Part shown: positions 25,671 through 34,450 of the stretch, piece by piece
How positions within the stretch are numbered: the stretch's first letter is position 1
Layout of the letters: each line of letters opens with the position of its first letter
Assembly (NCBI RefSeq): GCF_900105625.1
Contig: NZ_FNSD01000001.1
Location: 1,488,001-1,552,000, forward strand
Source of the DNA: Terriglobus roseus
Lineage (GTDB): Bacteria; Acidobacteriota; Terriglobia; Terriglobales; Acidobacteriaceae
Reading direction: 5' to 3'
DNA: 64,000 bases
The notes under the pieces: generated by a model
What the model saw: only the letters and a program-made list of their open reading frames with translations
Told to the model about the DNA's origin: nothing
The model's database searches: none
Position numbers and translations under genes: made by a program

Positions 25671-26297
25671 ATGAGCGAAAAGACCAACGAAGTCCTGCTT
25701 GTCATCGACGTGCAACGTGATTTCCTGCCGGACGGCAGCCTGGCCGTACCGGAGGGCGATGCCGTCCTTCCGGTCATTAACCGGCTTGGCGCGCGATTCC
25801 ACAACGTGGTTCTCACACAGGATTGGCACCCCGCCGGCCACATCTCGTTTAGCAGCACGCACGGTCTGCGGCCATTCGCGGACACCTTTGAGGCTAGCTA
25901 CGGCACGCAGACGTTATGGCCGGACCACACCGTGCAGGGCTCGCCCGGCGCAGAGCTCCATCCCGGCCTGATACTGCCGAACGCAAATCTCATCGTTCGG
26001 AAAGGCTTCCGGAAGGACGTTGATTCCTACTCGGCATTTCTCGAGAACGATCACAGGACGTCCACTGGACTGGCGGGTTATCTGCGAGATCGCGGCCTCA
26101 CATCGCTATTTCTGTGCGGCCTTGCATGGGACTATTGCGTGGGTTACAGCGCCCTCGACGGCGTGGCGCTAGGCTTCCAGGTCACGGTCATCGAAGACGC
26201 CGTGCGCGGCATTGCGCCAGAGACGATGGCGGCGATGTCTGCCCGCTGGGATGCAGTCGGCGTCAAGCGTATACAGAGCGCCCAGCTGCTTGGGTAG
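25671..26297 (+). CDS. pncA: Nicotinamidase / pyrazinamidase
   Basis: Converts nicotinamide to nicotinate in NAD salvage. The cysteine-hydrolase triad is visible: Asp in LLVIDVQRDFLPDGSL, Lys in IVRKGFRKDVDSYSAF and Cys in FLCGLAWDYCVGYSAL. The metal-binding QDWHPAGHISF segment is intact. 208 residues is the E. coli PncA size. The ATG at 25671 gives MSEKTNEVLLVIDVQ; seven earlier in-frame codons lack a ribosome site. Confidence 0.94.
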   Translation: MSEKTNEVLLVIDVQRDFLPDGSLAVPEGDAVLPVINRLGARFHNVVLTQDWHPAGHISFSSTHGLRPFADTFEASYGTQTLWPDHTVQGSPGAELHPGLILPNANLIVRKGFRKDVDSYSAFLENDHRTSTGLAGYLRDRGLTSLFLCGLAWDYCVGYSALDGVALGFQVTVIEDAVRGIAPETMAAMSARWDAVGVKRIQSAQLLG

Positions 26298-26464
26298 TTA
26301 CTCTTTGGGTTCTCCGCTGATTATTTTCGGTCTTTCGCTAATAATCATCGGGATTCCTCTTGACTACCTCGCTACGGGGTATCAGAGTAGGAACATCGCG
26401 GTCGTTCTTTATCGGACGTGCGCGATACGGGCCTTGCTCTGGTACCCGTCCGCTACACACAACT

Positions 26465-27004
26465 ATGGCAACCATGATGGCGCCCGTCGAACAGCGTGAG
26501 GTCTTGCGCTGCGACCACTGCAGCCTGGTGCAATTTCGCGCGGCAAGCTCCATGTGCCGCAAATGCCGCAAGCCCCTGGACGTCGAAGAACCTGAGCCGG
26601 TTGCGGCTCCCGCGCTTTCGCTTGTCCCGCCGGCAGCGGAGTCGGAAGGCAGCGGCATCCAGGTAGCCCAGGCCGTGCGCGATCTGCGCCGCGTCCGGAA
26701 CCTGAGCCAGCGCCAACTGGCAGGCCGTATGGGCGTTCCCCGTACCTACATCAGCAAGATTGAGAACGGCAAAGCAATGCCGACGCTGTCGTCTCTGGAG
26801 CGCCTCGCAAAGGCTCTTCAGGTCGACATCAGCGCGCTGCTGCGCGATGCCCGTACACGGCATAAGGACGAAGCAGCCGTCCTCCTCGCAGACCCGTTTC
26901 TGGCAGAGATTGCCGGCTTCGCGGCGAGCCTGGACGCGTTGCAGAAGTCCATCTTCCTGAACCACGTACGCGAGCTGGCCAGCGGCCGCCGCCGCATGGC
27001 ATAG
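26465..27004 (+). CDS. XRE-family regulator with N-terminal zinc ribbon
   Basis: 179 residues. Residues about 14-37 hold LRCDHCSLVQFRAASSMCRK with two CX2C pairs, a small zinc ribbon. After a Pro/Glu-rich linker comes a helix-turn-helix of the Cro/C1 type (LRRVRNLSQRQLAGRMGVPR, TYISKIENGKAMPTLSSLER). The C-terminal 60 residues are helical and unassigned (FLAEIAGFAASLDALQKSIF). It probably represses or activates its own or nearby genes, but no target site could be identified. The ATG at 26465 has no clear ribosome site. Confidence 0.82.
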   Translation: MATMMAPVEQREVLRCDHCSLVQFRAASSMCRKCRKPLDVEEPEPVAAPALSLVPPAAESEGSGIQVAQAVRDLRRVRNLSQRQLAGRMGVPRTYISKIENGKAMPTLSSLERLAKALQVDISALLRDARTRHKDEAAVLLADPFLAEIAGFAASLDALQKSIFLNHVRELASGRRRMA

Positions 27005-27132
27005 GTCGACGCAGAACCATACCTCCTCTCTCCTCTCGCGCGATTGCGCTCGGCGCCGTTGCTTCGTTGCAACGGCCCGAGCGGACGTGCTACGGTCGAG
27101 CCGGAAGCTGCCGCTCCCGAGGAGATGTACCC

Positions 27133-28008
27133 TTGCCGTTGACCCAGCCGCTACGCATCCAGGAGCTTTCCCCCGAGGAGCTTGCGGTCTATCGCACACT
27201 GGACACCACACGTATCCCGGAACACGTAGCCATCATCATGGACGGCAATGGCCGATGGGCCGGCAGCCGCACGATGAAGCGCTTTCAGGGCCACCAGCAG
27301 GGCGCAGAAGCTGTGCTCTCCGTCGTGGAAGCTGCCAGCCGCATCAACGTGCCCTACCTGACGCTGTACGCCTTCAGCCTCGAGAACAATCTGCGCCGCC
27401 CACCCGCGGAAGTCGGCTTTCTCATGAAGCTGGTCAAGGTTTACCTCGCTGGGAACATCGCGCGCATGCAGGACAACAACGTCCGCATGAACTACATCGG
27501 CCGCCTGACCGAACTGCCCGATGAGCTGCAGGACACCATGCGCGAGGCCAAGGCAGAGACGGCGAAGAACACCGGCACCATGGTCACGCTGGCATTGAAC
27601 TACGGCTCACGCGCCGAGATTGTTGACGCCACCCGCTCCATGCTGCGGAACATGATTACGGAAGCCCACCGCCGCGGCTGCTCGCTGGAAGATCTGATCA
27701 GTGTGAATGGCGGCGTGGAATCCATCGACGAGGCCGCCATCTCGCAGGGGCTTTACACGCACGACATGCCGGACCCGGATCTTCTGATCCGCACCAGCGG
27801 CGAGATGCGTCTGAGCAATTACATGCTGTGGCAACTCGCGTATGCGGAGCTCTTCGTGACGGAGCGGCTGTGGCCCGACTTCCTGGGCGTCCACCTGCTG
27901 GAAGCCATCGCCACCTACCAGCAACGCAGCCGCCGCTTCGGCGGTCTGGATACCGAATTCAGCGACGAAGCCCTTCCCGAGCCGACAGCGCCTCTGCCGA
28001 GAAACTGA
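27133..28008 (+). CDS. uppS: Undecaprenyl diphosphate synthase (isoprenyl transferase), TTG start
   Basis: Cis-prenyltransferase that makes the C55 lipid carrier for peptidoglycan and other envelope glycans. Signature segments are HVAIIMDGNGRWA (Mg-binding Asp), GHQQGAEAV, YLTLYAFSLENN, LNYGSRAEIV and PDLLIRTSGEMRLSNYMLWQ. The TTG at 27133 is preceded by CGAGGAGATGTACCC, an excellent ribosome site, whereas no in-frame ATG fits; it gives 291 residues. The stop overlaps the next ATG by one base (TGATG at 28006-28010). It heads an isoprenoid/phospholipid/envelope cluster. Confidence 0.94.
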   Translation: MPLTQPLRIQELSPEELAVYRTLDTTRIPEHVAIIMDGNGRWAGSRTMKRFQGHQQGAEAVLSVVEAASRINVPYLTLYAFSLENNLRRPPAEVGFLMKLVKVYLAGNIARMQDNNVRMNYIGRLTELPDELQDTMREAKAETAKNTGTMVTLALNYGSRAEIVDATRSMLRNMITEAHRRGCSLEDLISVNGGVESIDEAAISQGLYTHDMPDPDLLIRTSGEMRLSNYMLWQLAYAELFVTERLWPDFLGVHLLEAIATYQQRSRRFGGLDTEFSDEALPEPTAPLPRN

Positions 28009-28361
28009 TGCGCATGTTGGATCGCATCTTCGGATGGCTGATGGTCGCAGCAGCGCTGCTCCACAGCTTTGGTGCCTGGACAGCGTACCGATCCCAGCAC
28101 GAGATGCTGCTCTGGGCTTTGACCGCCGGCCTGGCAGAGCTCTATCTCGCAGGCATGAATCTCATTCGCGCCGAGCGGCGGCATGACCTTGTTCTTGCCC
28201 GTCTGTGTGTCTTTGGCAATCTCTCCTGGCTGCTGGTGGTCGTCTGCTTCGCGGGCCTTATTGGTCATTTTTTCGAGAGGCGCGTGCTGATCCAGTTCGT
28301 CATCACGACAGTTTTGCTGGGCATGAGCCTGCGCGCAAGAAACCGCAGCCGCCCCATGTAG
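28008..28361 (+). CDS. Small polytopic membrane protein, unknown
   Basis: 117 residues with four hydrophobic segments: WLMVAAALLHSFGAW, LLWALTAGLAELYLAGM, LVLARLCVFGNLSWLLVVV and VLIQFVITTVLLGMSL. Charged loops (RAERRHD, FFERR) and a C-terminal Arg tail suggest a cytoplasmic C-terminus. I do not recognise the family. Overlap with uppS and position before cdsA suggest it is co-expressed with envelope lipid synthesis. Confidence 0.75.
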   Translation: MRMLDRIFGWLMVAAALLHSFGAWTAYRSQHEMLLWALTAGLAELYLAGMNLIRAERRHDLVLARLCVFGNLSWLLVVVCFAGLIGHFFERRVLIQFVITTVLLGMSLRARNRSRPM

Positions 28362-28402
28362 CAGCCTGCAGAAGCGATGCGGCGTATCCTCATCTCTGGC
28401 CC

Positions 28403-29257
28403 ATGAAGAGAATCCTTACTGCCATCGTCCTCATCGCGTTCGTCTTTGCCCTGATCTTCTGGGGTAATCAGCTTGCGCTCATCATCGTCTCCGCGCTGGC
28501 AGCCATGCTGGCCGCGTATGAGTACGTCGCGCTGACCCGTGCGGGTGATGAAGTCGTCCCGGCGTGGTGGCTGCTGCCGGCCGTTGCCCTGCTCTTCGTG
28601 GTTACCTACTGGCGGCCACTGGATTCTCCTCTGCCCGTGCTTAGCGCGCTGGGTCTCAGCCTGCTCACCATCATCGCCTTCCGCGAAGCGAAGAGCGGCC
28701 ACCTGGAGCGCGTTCTTCCCATCAGCGCCGCAGGCTTCTTCGGTCTCATCTACATTGCCTATCCGCTCACGCTGTTGCCGCAAATCATCGCGCTGGAGAA
28801 CGGCGCAACGCTGCTGATCTTCCTGATGCTGGTCGTGTGGACCGGCGATATCGCCGCCCTGTATATCGGTAAGGCGTTCGGCCGCCGCAAGCTTGCGCCT
28901 GCACTCAGCCCGAACAAGACGCAGGAGGGCGCACTCGCCTCCATCGTCGGCTCCGTCGCCATTGCAGGTGCGCTCGCCGGCGTGTGCGGCCTCTTCGCCC
29001 AGCGCGGCAGCACGGTCCTGCACATCACGGAACCGCTCTGGCAGACACTTCTTCTGGCGGCACTGGTCAACATCGCCGCACAGGTCGGCGACCTGCTGGA
29101 GAGCGCACTGAAGCGTGGCGTGGGCGTGAAGGACTCGGGTGCCATGCTACCGGGACACGGCGGCATTCTGGACCGTATCGACGCGCTGCTCGTCGCAGCG
29201 CCGGTGCTCTGGTACCTGCTGCTGCTCAAGGAAGCGGCAGGCCTGGGCGCGTTCTAG
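28403..29257 (+). CDS. cdsA: Phosphatidate cytidylyltransferase (CDP-diglyceride synthase)
   Basis: Integral membrane enzyme making CDP-diacylglycerol from phosphatidate and CTP, the branch point to all phospholipids. The C-terminal signature is complete: SALKRGVGVKDSGAMLPGHG followed by GILDRIDALL. Seven or eight hydrophobic segments precede it. 284 residues is normal. The ATG at 28403 begins MKRILTAIVLIAFVF; the longer frame upstream overlaps the preceding gene. Confidence 0.95.
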   Translation: MKRILTAIVLIAFVFALIFWGNQLALIIVSALAAMLAAYEYVALTRAGDEVVPAWWLLPAVALLFVVTYWRPLDSPLPVLSALGLSLLTIIAFREAKSGHLERVLPISAAGFFGLIYIAYPLTLLPQIIALENGATLLIFLMLVVWTGDIAALYIGKAFGRRKLAPALSPNKTQEGALASIVGSVAIAGALAGVCGLFAQRGSTVLHITEPLWQTLLLAALVNIAAQVGDLLESALKRGVGVKDSGAMLPGHGGILDRIDALLVAAPVLWYLLLLKEAAGLGAF

Positions 29258-29271
29258 CGTAGGATCTGCCC

Positions 29272-29412
29272 ATGGCTGCTCCTGTCAAACAGATCGGCGA
29301 AGCGGGAGAAAAGGCGTTCTCATCCCTCGGCGAGACAGTTCAGGACCTCCTTGTGCAGGAACTCCGCGAGAAGTCCAGCTTCTCGGACAGCCGATCGATC
29401 GCCTTGGTCTGA
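29272..29412 (+). CDS. Possible small ORF, 46 residues
   Basis: The cdsA-dxr spacer contains an ATG preceded by TAGGATCTGCCC, reading MAAPVKQIGEAGEKAFSSLG and continuing to a stop at 29,412. It is amphipathic and without a known family. It overlaps tail-to-tail with a minus-strand candidate (29,340-29,564) whose codon use is better. At most one of the two is likely to be a gene. Confidence 0.25.
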   Translation: MAAPVKQIGEAGEKAFSSLGETVQDLLVQELREKSSFSDSRSIALV

Positions 29413-29564
29413 CGTTCGTCACGCAGTCGCTTCTCCTGCGTAAGGGACTGTATCTGCACCTTGATGTCTCCATGGAGTTCCGCGATCGTCTCGCGCAGCT
29501 CGAAGCGCGTCTGCCGCAGCAGTAAACGACCCCATCTGCGAAAATAGAGTGCGATGAAGAACAT
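29340..29564 (-). CDS. Possible small coiled-coil ORF, antisense to the dxr start
   Basis: 74 residues: a basic, hydrophobic start (MFFIALYFRRWGRLLLRQ) then a heptad-like charged helix (FELRETIAELHGDIKVQIQS, LTQEKRLRDERQTKAIDRLS). Third codon positions are strongly G/C as in real genes here, and GAGGATCGCG precedes the ATG. It overlaps the dxr start by 11 bases head-to-head, and that ribosome-site sequence is itself dxr coding sequence, so the case is open. Confidence 0.35.
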   Translation of the reverse strand: MFFIALYFRRWGRLLLRQTRFELRETIAELHGDIKVQIQSLTQEKRLRDERQTKAIDRLSEKLDFSRSSCTRRS

Positions 29565-30726
29565 CGCGATCCTCGGTTCCACAGGCTCCATCGGAACCAG
29601 CACCCTCGACATCTGCCAGCGCTACCCCGAACGCTACCGCGTGGTTTCGCTCGCTGCCGGCACGAACGTGCAGCTCACCTTTCAGCAGTGCGTGCAGTTT
29701 CGGCCCACCGTCGTCTCCATCGCTAACGAGTACCTCGCGGACACGCTCTCCGAGATGCTGAAGAATGAGGCGATCCACGGCATTGAAGTTGTCTACGGCA
29801 CGGCCGGCACGGTGCGCGTCGCGACGCTGCCCGAGGTGGACTTTGTCGTCAGCGCCATCGTCGGCGTTGCCGGTCTCGAGGCGACCTATGCCGCCGTTAA
29901 CGCGGGCAAAACGATTGGCCTCGCGAACAAGGAAGCGATGGTGGCTGCAGGCGAACTGATCACCACCGCTGCGAAAAAGAACAACGTCGCCCTGCTCCCC
30001 ATTGATAGCGAACACAATGCAATCCACCAGTGCATGCGCGGCGGAACAGCGGCCGAGGTGAAGCAGATCTGGCTCACTGCCTCTGGCGGCCCTTTCCGCA
30101 ACACACCGCTTGCAGACTTCGAAAGCATCACGCCTGCCCAGGCGCTCAAGCACCCTACATGGGTCATGGGCCAGCGCATCACCATCGACTCTGCCACCAT
30201 GCTGAACAAGGGCCTGGAGATCATCGAGGCCTGCCGCCTCTTCGACCTGCCGCCCGAAAAGGTGCGCGTCACGGTCCATCCGCAGTCCACCATCCATTCG
30301 CTGGTCGAGTACGTCGACGGCAGCATCCTTGCGCAACTGTCCGTCACGGACATGCGCCTGCCGATCCTGTACGCCATGGCCTACCCGGAGCGAGTGCCGA
30401 GTGACCTGACGTTCGATCTGTCGATGCTGTCGCACCTGGACTTCCAGCAGCCCGACTTTGAGCGCTTCCCGTGCCTGCGCCTGTCGTACGAGGCGGCCAA
30501 GGCCGGTCCCGCGCACTGCATCGCCCTGAACGCCGCGGACGAGATTGCAGTCGCCGCTTTCCTCAAGGGCGATCTGCCCTTCCTGGGCATCCCGAGGACT
30601 ATCGAGCGCGTGCTGGAGCTGACGCCATTGGCCAACCCCGGCAGCATCGCCGAGGTCCTGGCCGCCGACGCCGCAGCCCGGGCAACGGCAACGACAGTGG
30701 CCGCCGAACTTCTGGTCAGCCACTAG
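29554..30726 (+). CDS. dxr: 1-deoxy-D-xylulose 5-phosphate reductoisomerase
   Basis: Second step of the methylerythritol phosphate pathway, producing MEP for isoprenoids including the UppS product. It has the NADPH fold (IAILGSTGSIGTSTLDI), LANKEAMVAAGEL, LLPIDSEHNAIHQ and LTASGGPFRN with the metal and substrate residues, then KHPTWVMGQRITIDSATMLN. 390 residues is full length. It lies in the common bacterial order uppS-cdsA-dxr-rseP. Confidence 0.96.
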   Translation: MKNIAILGSTGSIGTSTLDICQRYPERYRVVSLAAGTNVQLTFQQCVQFRPTVVSIANEYLADTLSEMLKNEAIHGIEVVYGTAGTVRVATLPEVDFVVSAIVGVAGLEATYAAVNAGKTIGLANKEAMVAAGELITTAAKKNNVALLPIDSEHNAIHQCMRGGTAAEVKQIWLTASGGPFRNTPLADFESITPAQALKHPTWVMGQRITIDSATMLNKGLEIIEACRLFDLPPEKVRVTVHPQSTIHSLVEYVDGSILAQLSVTDMRLPILYAMAYPERVPSDLTFDLSMLSHLDFQQPDFERFPCLRLSYEAAKAGPAHCIALNAADEIAVAAFLKGDLPFLGIPRTIERVLELTPLANPGSIAEVLAADAAARATATTVAAELLVSH

Positions 30727-30730
30727 ACCC

Positions 30731-30830
30731 AGGTGGCCCATCCTTTTGCGAAGCAAAAGAGTGGGAGATCGCGCAGGGTGCGACTTCTTTCGTATGGGCA
30801 CGGCTGAAGCCGTGCCCTCACGAATCGCCC
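30731..30830. repeat. Hairpin repeats between dxr and rseP
   Basis: ccttttgcgaagcaaaag forms a hairpin flanked by ggcccat and gtggga, then gatcgcgcagggtgcgac, the tail seen in other 'gtgcccca' repeats. A second hairpin, gggcacggctgaagccgtgccc, follows at about 30,794-30,815. The element separates dxr and rseP by 182 bases. Confidence 0.65.
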
Positions 30831-30908
30831 ATCCCACGAGTTTTGCCAGCACGTACAGCAATGAACGTACTTAGAGCCGCCATCTCTGCCACCTGCGTCT
30901 AAACTTAG

Positions 30909-32405
30909 ATGTCTGCCGCTTCTGCGGCTGGTTTGAGGGTTTTCTTGCACATTCCGCATGTCCTGATCGTTACCGTCTACTTTCTCGCCATCCTGGGCAT
31001 CATGGTCCTGGTGCATGAGTTCGGCCACTTCGCCGTCGCCAAGCTCTGCGGCGTCCGCGTCGAGGCCTTCTCCATCGGCATGGGTAAGCGGCTCTTCGGA
31101 TGGGTGCACAATGGCACCGACTACAAGGTCTGCGTGTTGCCGTTGGGCGGCTACGTCAAGATGTCCGGCGAGACCGAGATGGAGATGATCCAGACGTCGC
31201 CTTCGGAGACGAACGTCGCCAATCCGCCGTCTGTTGTGGATTACATCGCGCCCGGGAGCGATACCTCTCCGGTTGGCGTTCAGACTCTTGACAGCGGCAA
31301 CTTCAACTCCAAGCCGCGCTGGCAACGGATGCTGATCGCCCTTGCAGGTCCCATCGCAAACTTCATCCTCGCCATCGGTATCTTCACCGTCATTGCGCAC
31401 TTTCATCACGAGACGGTGGAATACCTGCAGGACCGGTCGGAACTCGATTACGTAAGCCAGAACAGCCTTGCCAGCAAAACCGGCGTTGCCGCAGGCGACT
31501 CCATCGTCCGCTTCGACACGGTTGAGCACCCGTCCTGGCAGGACATCGAAATTCGCGGTTCGCTCAAGCAGAATCTCGTGGTCCCGTTCTCCTATGTGCA
31601 TCAGGGCAAGCGGATCGACAGCACCATCCCGGTGAACTTTACCGGTGGTCCGGAAGACTTCTTGCCTGACGAACTGGGCCTCGTGCCGCGCATGCAGGCT
31701 GGCCCGGTGGTGGTTAGTGACCTGCCGGACGCGACCGCGCCAGCCGCGATCGCCGGACTGCGGCCCGGGGATGCGATCGTCACCATCGACGGTCACAGCT
31801 TCCACGGAACGGAAGCGACCGGCGCCTATCTGAAGGACGGCGGTGGGAAGCCTGTCACACTCGTCGTCGCACACGACGGCGTCAACCGCACTGTGGTCAT
31901 CACGCCTCGTATGTCCCCGACGCAAAACGGAAGTCCGGCGTACCGACTCGGTTTCGCGGCCGTCCCGCCACCGGTAGTCACCACCAGGCAGCCGATGGGA
32001 GCGGCGCTTGCCACTGCATGGCATGACTTTACGAAGAGCAGCATGCTGATCTTCGACGTGCTCGGCGGCATGTTCAAGCGGCAGGTGTCTGTCCGCAATC
32101 TCAGTGGTCCGGTTGGCATCGCGCAGCAGGTCGGCCTGGCACAATCCATGGGAACGTGGAAAGTGCTGGAACTGATGGCGGGCATCAGCCTGAACCTGGG
32201 CATCTTCAACCTGCTGCCCATGCCTGTTCTGGACGGCGGCATGATCCTCTTCCTGATCATCGAAAGCATCATGCGGCGCGACGTGAACGCGGCAGTGAAG
32301 GAACGAATCTACCAGGCGGCATTCGTCTGCATCCTGATCTTCGCGGTCTTTGTCATCTTCAACGACATCACGAAGTTGTCTTTCTTCACCCACAAGCCAA
32401 GCTAG
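30909..32405 (+). CDS. rseP: RseP-like site-2 zinc metalloprotease with two PDZ domains
   Basis: Intramembrane protease that cleaves anti-sigma factors or remnant signal peptides. Residues about 28-40 hold the zinc motif VLVHEFGHFAVAK; the second metal motif is NLLPMPVLDGG near the C-terminus. GVAAGDSIVRFDTVEHPSW and IAGLRPGDAIVTIDGHSF mark two PDZ domains. 498 residues, with an Asn/Ser-rich insertion (SETNVANPPSVVDY) after the first helix pair that is longer than in E. coli. It is the last gene of the envelope cluster. Confidence 0.93.
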   Translation: MSAASAAGLRVFLHIPHVLIVTVYFLAILGIMVLVHEFGHFAVAKLCGVRVEAFSIGMGKRLFGWVHNGTDYKVCVLPLGGYVKMSGETEMEMIQTSPSETNVANPPSVVDYIAPGSDTSPVGVQTLDSGNFNSKPRWQRMLIALAGPIANFILAIGIFTVIAHFHHETVEYLQDRSELDYVSQNSLASKTGVAAGDSIVRFDTVEHPSWQDIEIRGSLKQNLVVPFSYVHQGKRIDSTIPVNFTGGPEDFLPDELGLVPRMQAGPVVVSDLPDATAPAAIAGLRPGDAIVTIDGHSFHGTEATGAYLKDGGGKPVTLVVAHDGVNRTVVITPRMSPTQNGSPAYRLGFAAVPPPVVTTRQPMGAALATAWHDFTKSSMLIFDVLGGMFKRQVSVRNLSGPVGIAQQVGLAQSMGTWKVLELMAGISLNLGIFNLLPMPVLDGGMILFLIIESIMRRDVNAAVKERIYQAAFVCILIFAVFVIFNDITKLSFFTHKPS

Positions 32406-32442
32406 CGATCTGCCGCTGGCAGCAACGGAGCACGAACGATAC

Positions 32443-33366
32443 ATGCGCATCCTGATGGTGGGCGCCGGCGCGACCGGCGGATACTATGGCGGCCGTCTGG
32501 CGCTTGCCGGCCGCGACATCACTTTCCTTGTCCGCGGTAAGCGTGCCGAGCAGTTGCGCGCAAAGGGACTGGAAATTGTGAGTCCGCTGGGAGACGCAAC
32601 GCTGCGTGATCCAAAGCTCACCACAGCCGAGGAACTCAAGTCCGCCGCGCCCTTCGATGTCGTGATCATCAGCACCAAGGCGTATTCGCTGGAAGCCGCG
32701 CTCGAAGACATCGAGCCTGCCATCGGGCCGGAGACGGTCCTGCTGCCGATACTCAACGGCATGCGTCACATTGACGTGTTGGTCGAGCGCTTCGGCCGTG
32801 GACGGGTGATGCCGGGCTCTGTCCGCATCGTGAGCGATATGGATGCGGACGGTCGCGTGATCCAGATGACCAGGCTGGACGCCTTCACCTTCGGCGAACT
32901 GGACGGCGGAAGCAGCCCCCGCGCGGAAGCTCTGTTGCCCGTGCTGAGTGCGTTTGGCTTCACCACCACACTGTCGGAGAATATCGTCGCGGCGCTTTGG
33001 AACAAGTGGTGGATCCTATCCACCATGGGCGCTGTGTGCATCGTCAGCGGCGGCACGGTGGGCGAGATGGTGGCAGTTCCCTTTGGCGCAGAGACCGCCG
33101 AAGCGATCCTGCGCGAGAGCGTCAGCATCGCTGCGGCGAACGGCTTCCCCGTAGATGAAGCCGCGCTGGCTCCACACATCCAGCGCATGACCGAGCCCGG
33201 ATCGTCGCTGACGTCCTCTATGTATCGCGACATGACCAAGGGCTACCCGGTCGAAGCCGACCACATCCTCGGCGATCTGCTGGCCCGCGCCAAGGGCGTT
33301 GCGGTGCCACTGTTGAAGGGCGCATACGTACGTCTGAAGGTCTACGAAGCAAGCCGCCAGAAGTAG
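32443..33366 (+). CDS. 2-dehydropantoate 2-reductase family protein
   Basis: Ketopantoate reductase fold, 307 residues: NADP motif MVGAGATGGYYGGRLALAG, catalytic Lys in IISTKAYSLE, ILNGMRHID and the C-terminal Glu/Ser region EPGSSLTSSMYRDMTKGYPVE. Authentic PanE makes pantoate for coenzyme A, but this family also contains paralogues with other substrates, so the gene symbol is withheld. The ATG at 32443 is 37 bases after the rseP stop and may be read through from it. Confidence 0.85.
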   Translation: MRILMVGAGATGGYYGGRLALAGRDITFLVRGKRAEQLRAKGLEIVSPLGDATLRDPKLTTAEELKSAAPFDVVIISTKAYSLEAALEDIEPAIGPETVLLPILNGMRHIDVLVERFGRGRVMPGSVRIVSDMDADGRVIQMTRLDAFTFGELDGGSSPRAEALLPVLSAFGFTTTLSENIVAALWNKWWILSTMGAVCIVSGGTVGEMVAVPFGAETAEAILRESVSIAAANGFPVDEAALAPHIQRMTEPGSSLTSSMYRDMTKGYPVEADHILGDLLARAKGVAVPLLKGAYVRLKVYEASRQK

Positions 33367-33389
33367 GGCTTGCTCACTGCAGCCGTTTG

Positions 33390-34418
33390 CTAAGCAGGAT
33401 TGGCCGGCGGCACGTTTCTGTGCCCCAGCGCCTTCAGTTCCGCTATGACTTCCGCAGCGATCCGCGTGGCCTCCTCATGCTGGTCGACCGGCACGCTGAT
33501 GGCGCCCACGCGAGCGTGACCGCCGCCTCCATAGCGCTCGCAGATGGCGGCGATGTTGGCCAGGTGATCTGCGGCCACGGTCGTCCATGGATTGGTGCCA
33601 ACGCTGATCTTGGTGCGGAAGCTGGACTTCGAAATGCCGACCACATAAACCGCTTCGGGCAGCAGGAAGTATGGGATGAATTTGCTGTACCCCTCCGTCG
33701 GCTGATCGGAGATGTCGAAGGTGATTACGCCACGGTCCTCGGACACGCGCGAACGCAACAAGGCAATGTCACGTTGATGCTTCTCCAGCCGCGGCCCCAG
33801 TTCAGCCTGCACGAAGCCTTCCTGCAGCGTGACAGATAGAGGCTGCGCTGTGAGCAGCGGAATCAGGCGCGGGATAAAGGCCGGATCGCTGACAGACTCG
33901 ATGACCGTCATCAGCTTCAGAGCAGGTTCGGCTAGTTCCACGGCTGCCTGGGCACTCTCGAACTTTGCGCCGTCGATGATATTTGCCCAGTGGATCAACT
34001 CGCGCAGGTCGCTGCTGTCGTACCCGTAGTGGAGGCGCGTCATGTCCGCGATGAAACCGGTGCAGGAAACATAGAGCGGATCAAAGAACTTCTGTGGCTG
34101 GACGTACTTCGGTGCATCGACCGCGCTACTCTGCGTTTCCAGTTCGAATCGCTGGCGATCCCCTTCCGTCAGAAAGGCGCTCTGATGATGATCGAACCAC
34201 CATGTGATCTTCGGCGAGTTGGAGTACTTGAAGTCAACGATGGCATTTTCACCCCCGGTGAAATCAGCCTCGTCAAACTGCGCTCCGGCCTTATGCATCA
34301 GGCCCTTGTAGTCGTAGCTTTCAGCCGTGCCGATGCAGTCACGGTGGAAGCGCGTGAACAGCGACGCCGAGCAGGCGCCATCGAAGCAGTTGTTGTGGAA
34401 CAGGACGCGTAGGTTCAC
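33390..34418 (-). CDS. DHH-family phosphoesterase
   Basis: 342 residues. The N-terminal DHH domain shows FHNNCFDGACSASLF, AIVDFKYS and WWFDHHQSAF, with metal-binding Asp/His. The C-terminal DHHA1-like substrate domain ends GTNPWTTVAADHLANIAAIC then GGGGHARVGAI. Relatives include nanoRNase, RecJ and cyclic-di-AMP phosphodiesterases; the subtype is not resolved. The GTG at 34418 with GGAGG immediately upstream is chosen; a TTG at 34454 overlapping the antiporter stop (TTGA) is an alternative that would give translational coupling. Confidence 0.85.
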   Translation of the reverse strand: MNLRVLFHNNCFDGACSASLFTRFHRDCIGTAESYDYKGLMHKAGAQFDEADFTGGENAIVDFKYSNSPKITWWFDHHQSAFLTEGDRQRFELETQSSAVDAPKYVQPQKFFDPLYVSCTGFIADMTRLHYGYDSSDLRELIHWANIIDGAKFESAQAAVELAEPALKLMTVIESVSDPAFIPRLIPLLTAQPLSVTLQEGFVQAELGPRLEKHQRDIALLRSRVSEDRGVITFDISDQPTEGYSKFIPYFLLPEAVYVVGISKSSFRTKISVGTNPWTTVAADHLANIAAICERYGGGGHARVGAISVPVDQHEEATRIAAEVIAELKALGHRNVPPANPA

Positions 34419-34450
34419 ACCTCCAAGGATTCGCCCTGAAGCCAGATGCG

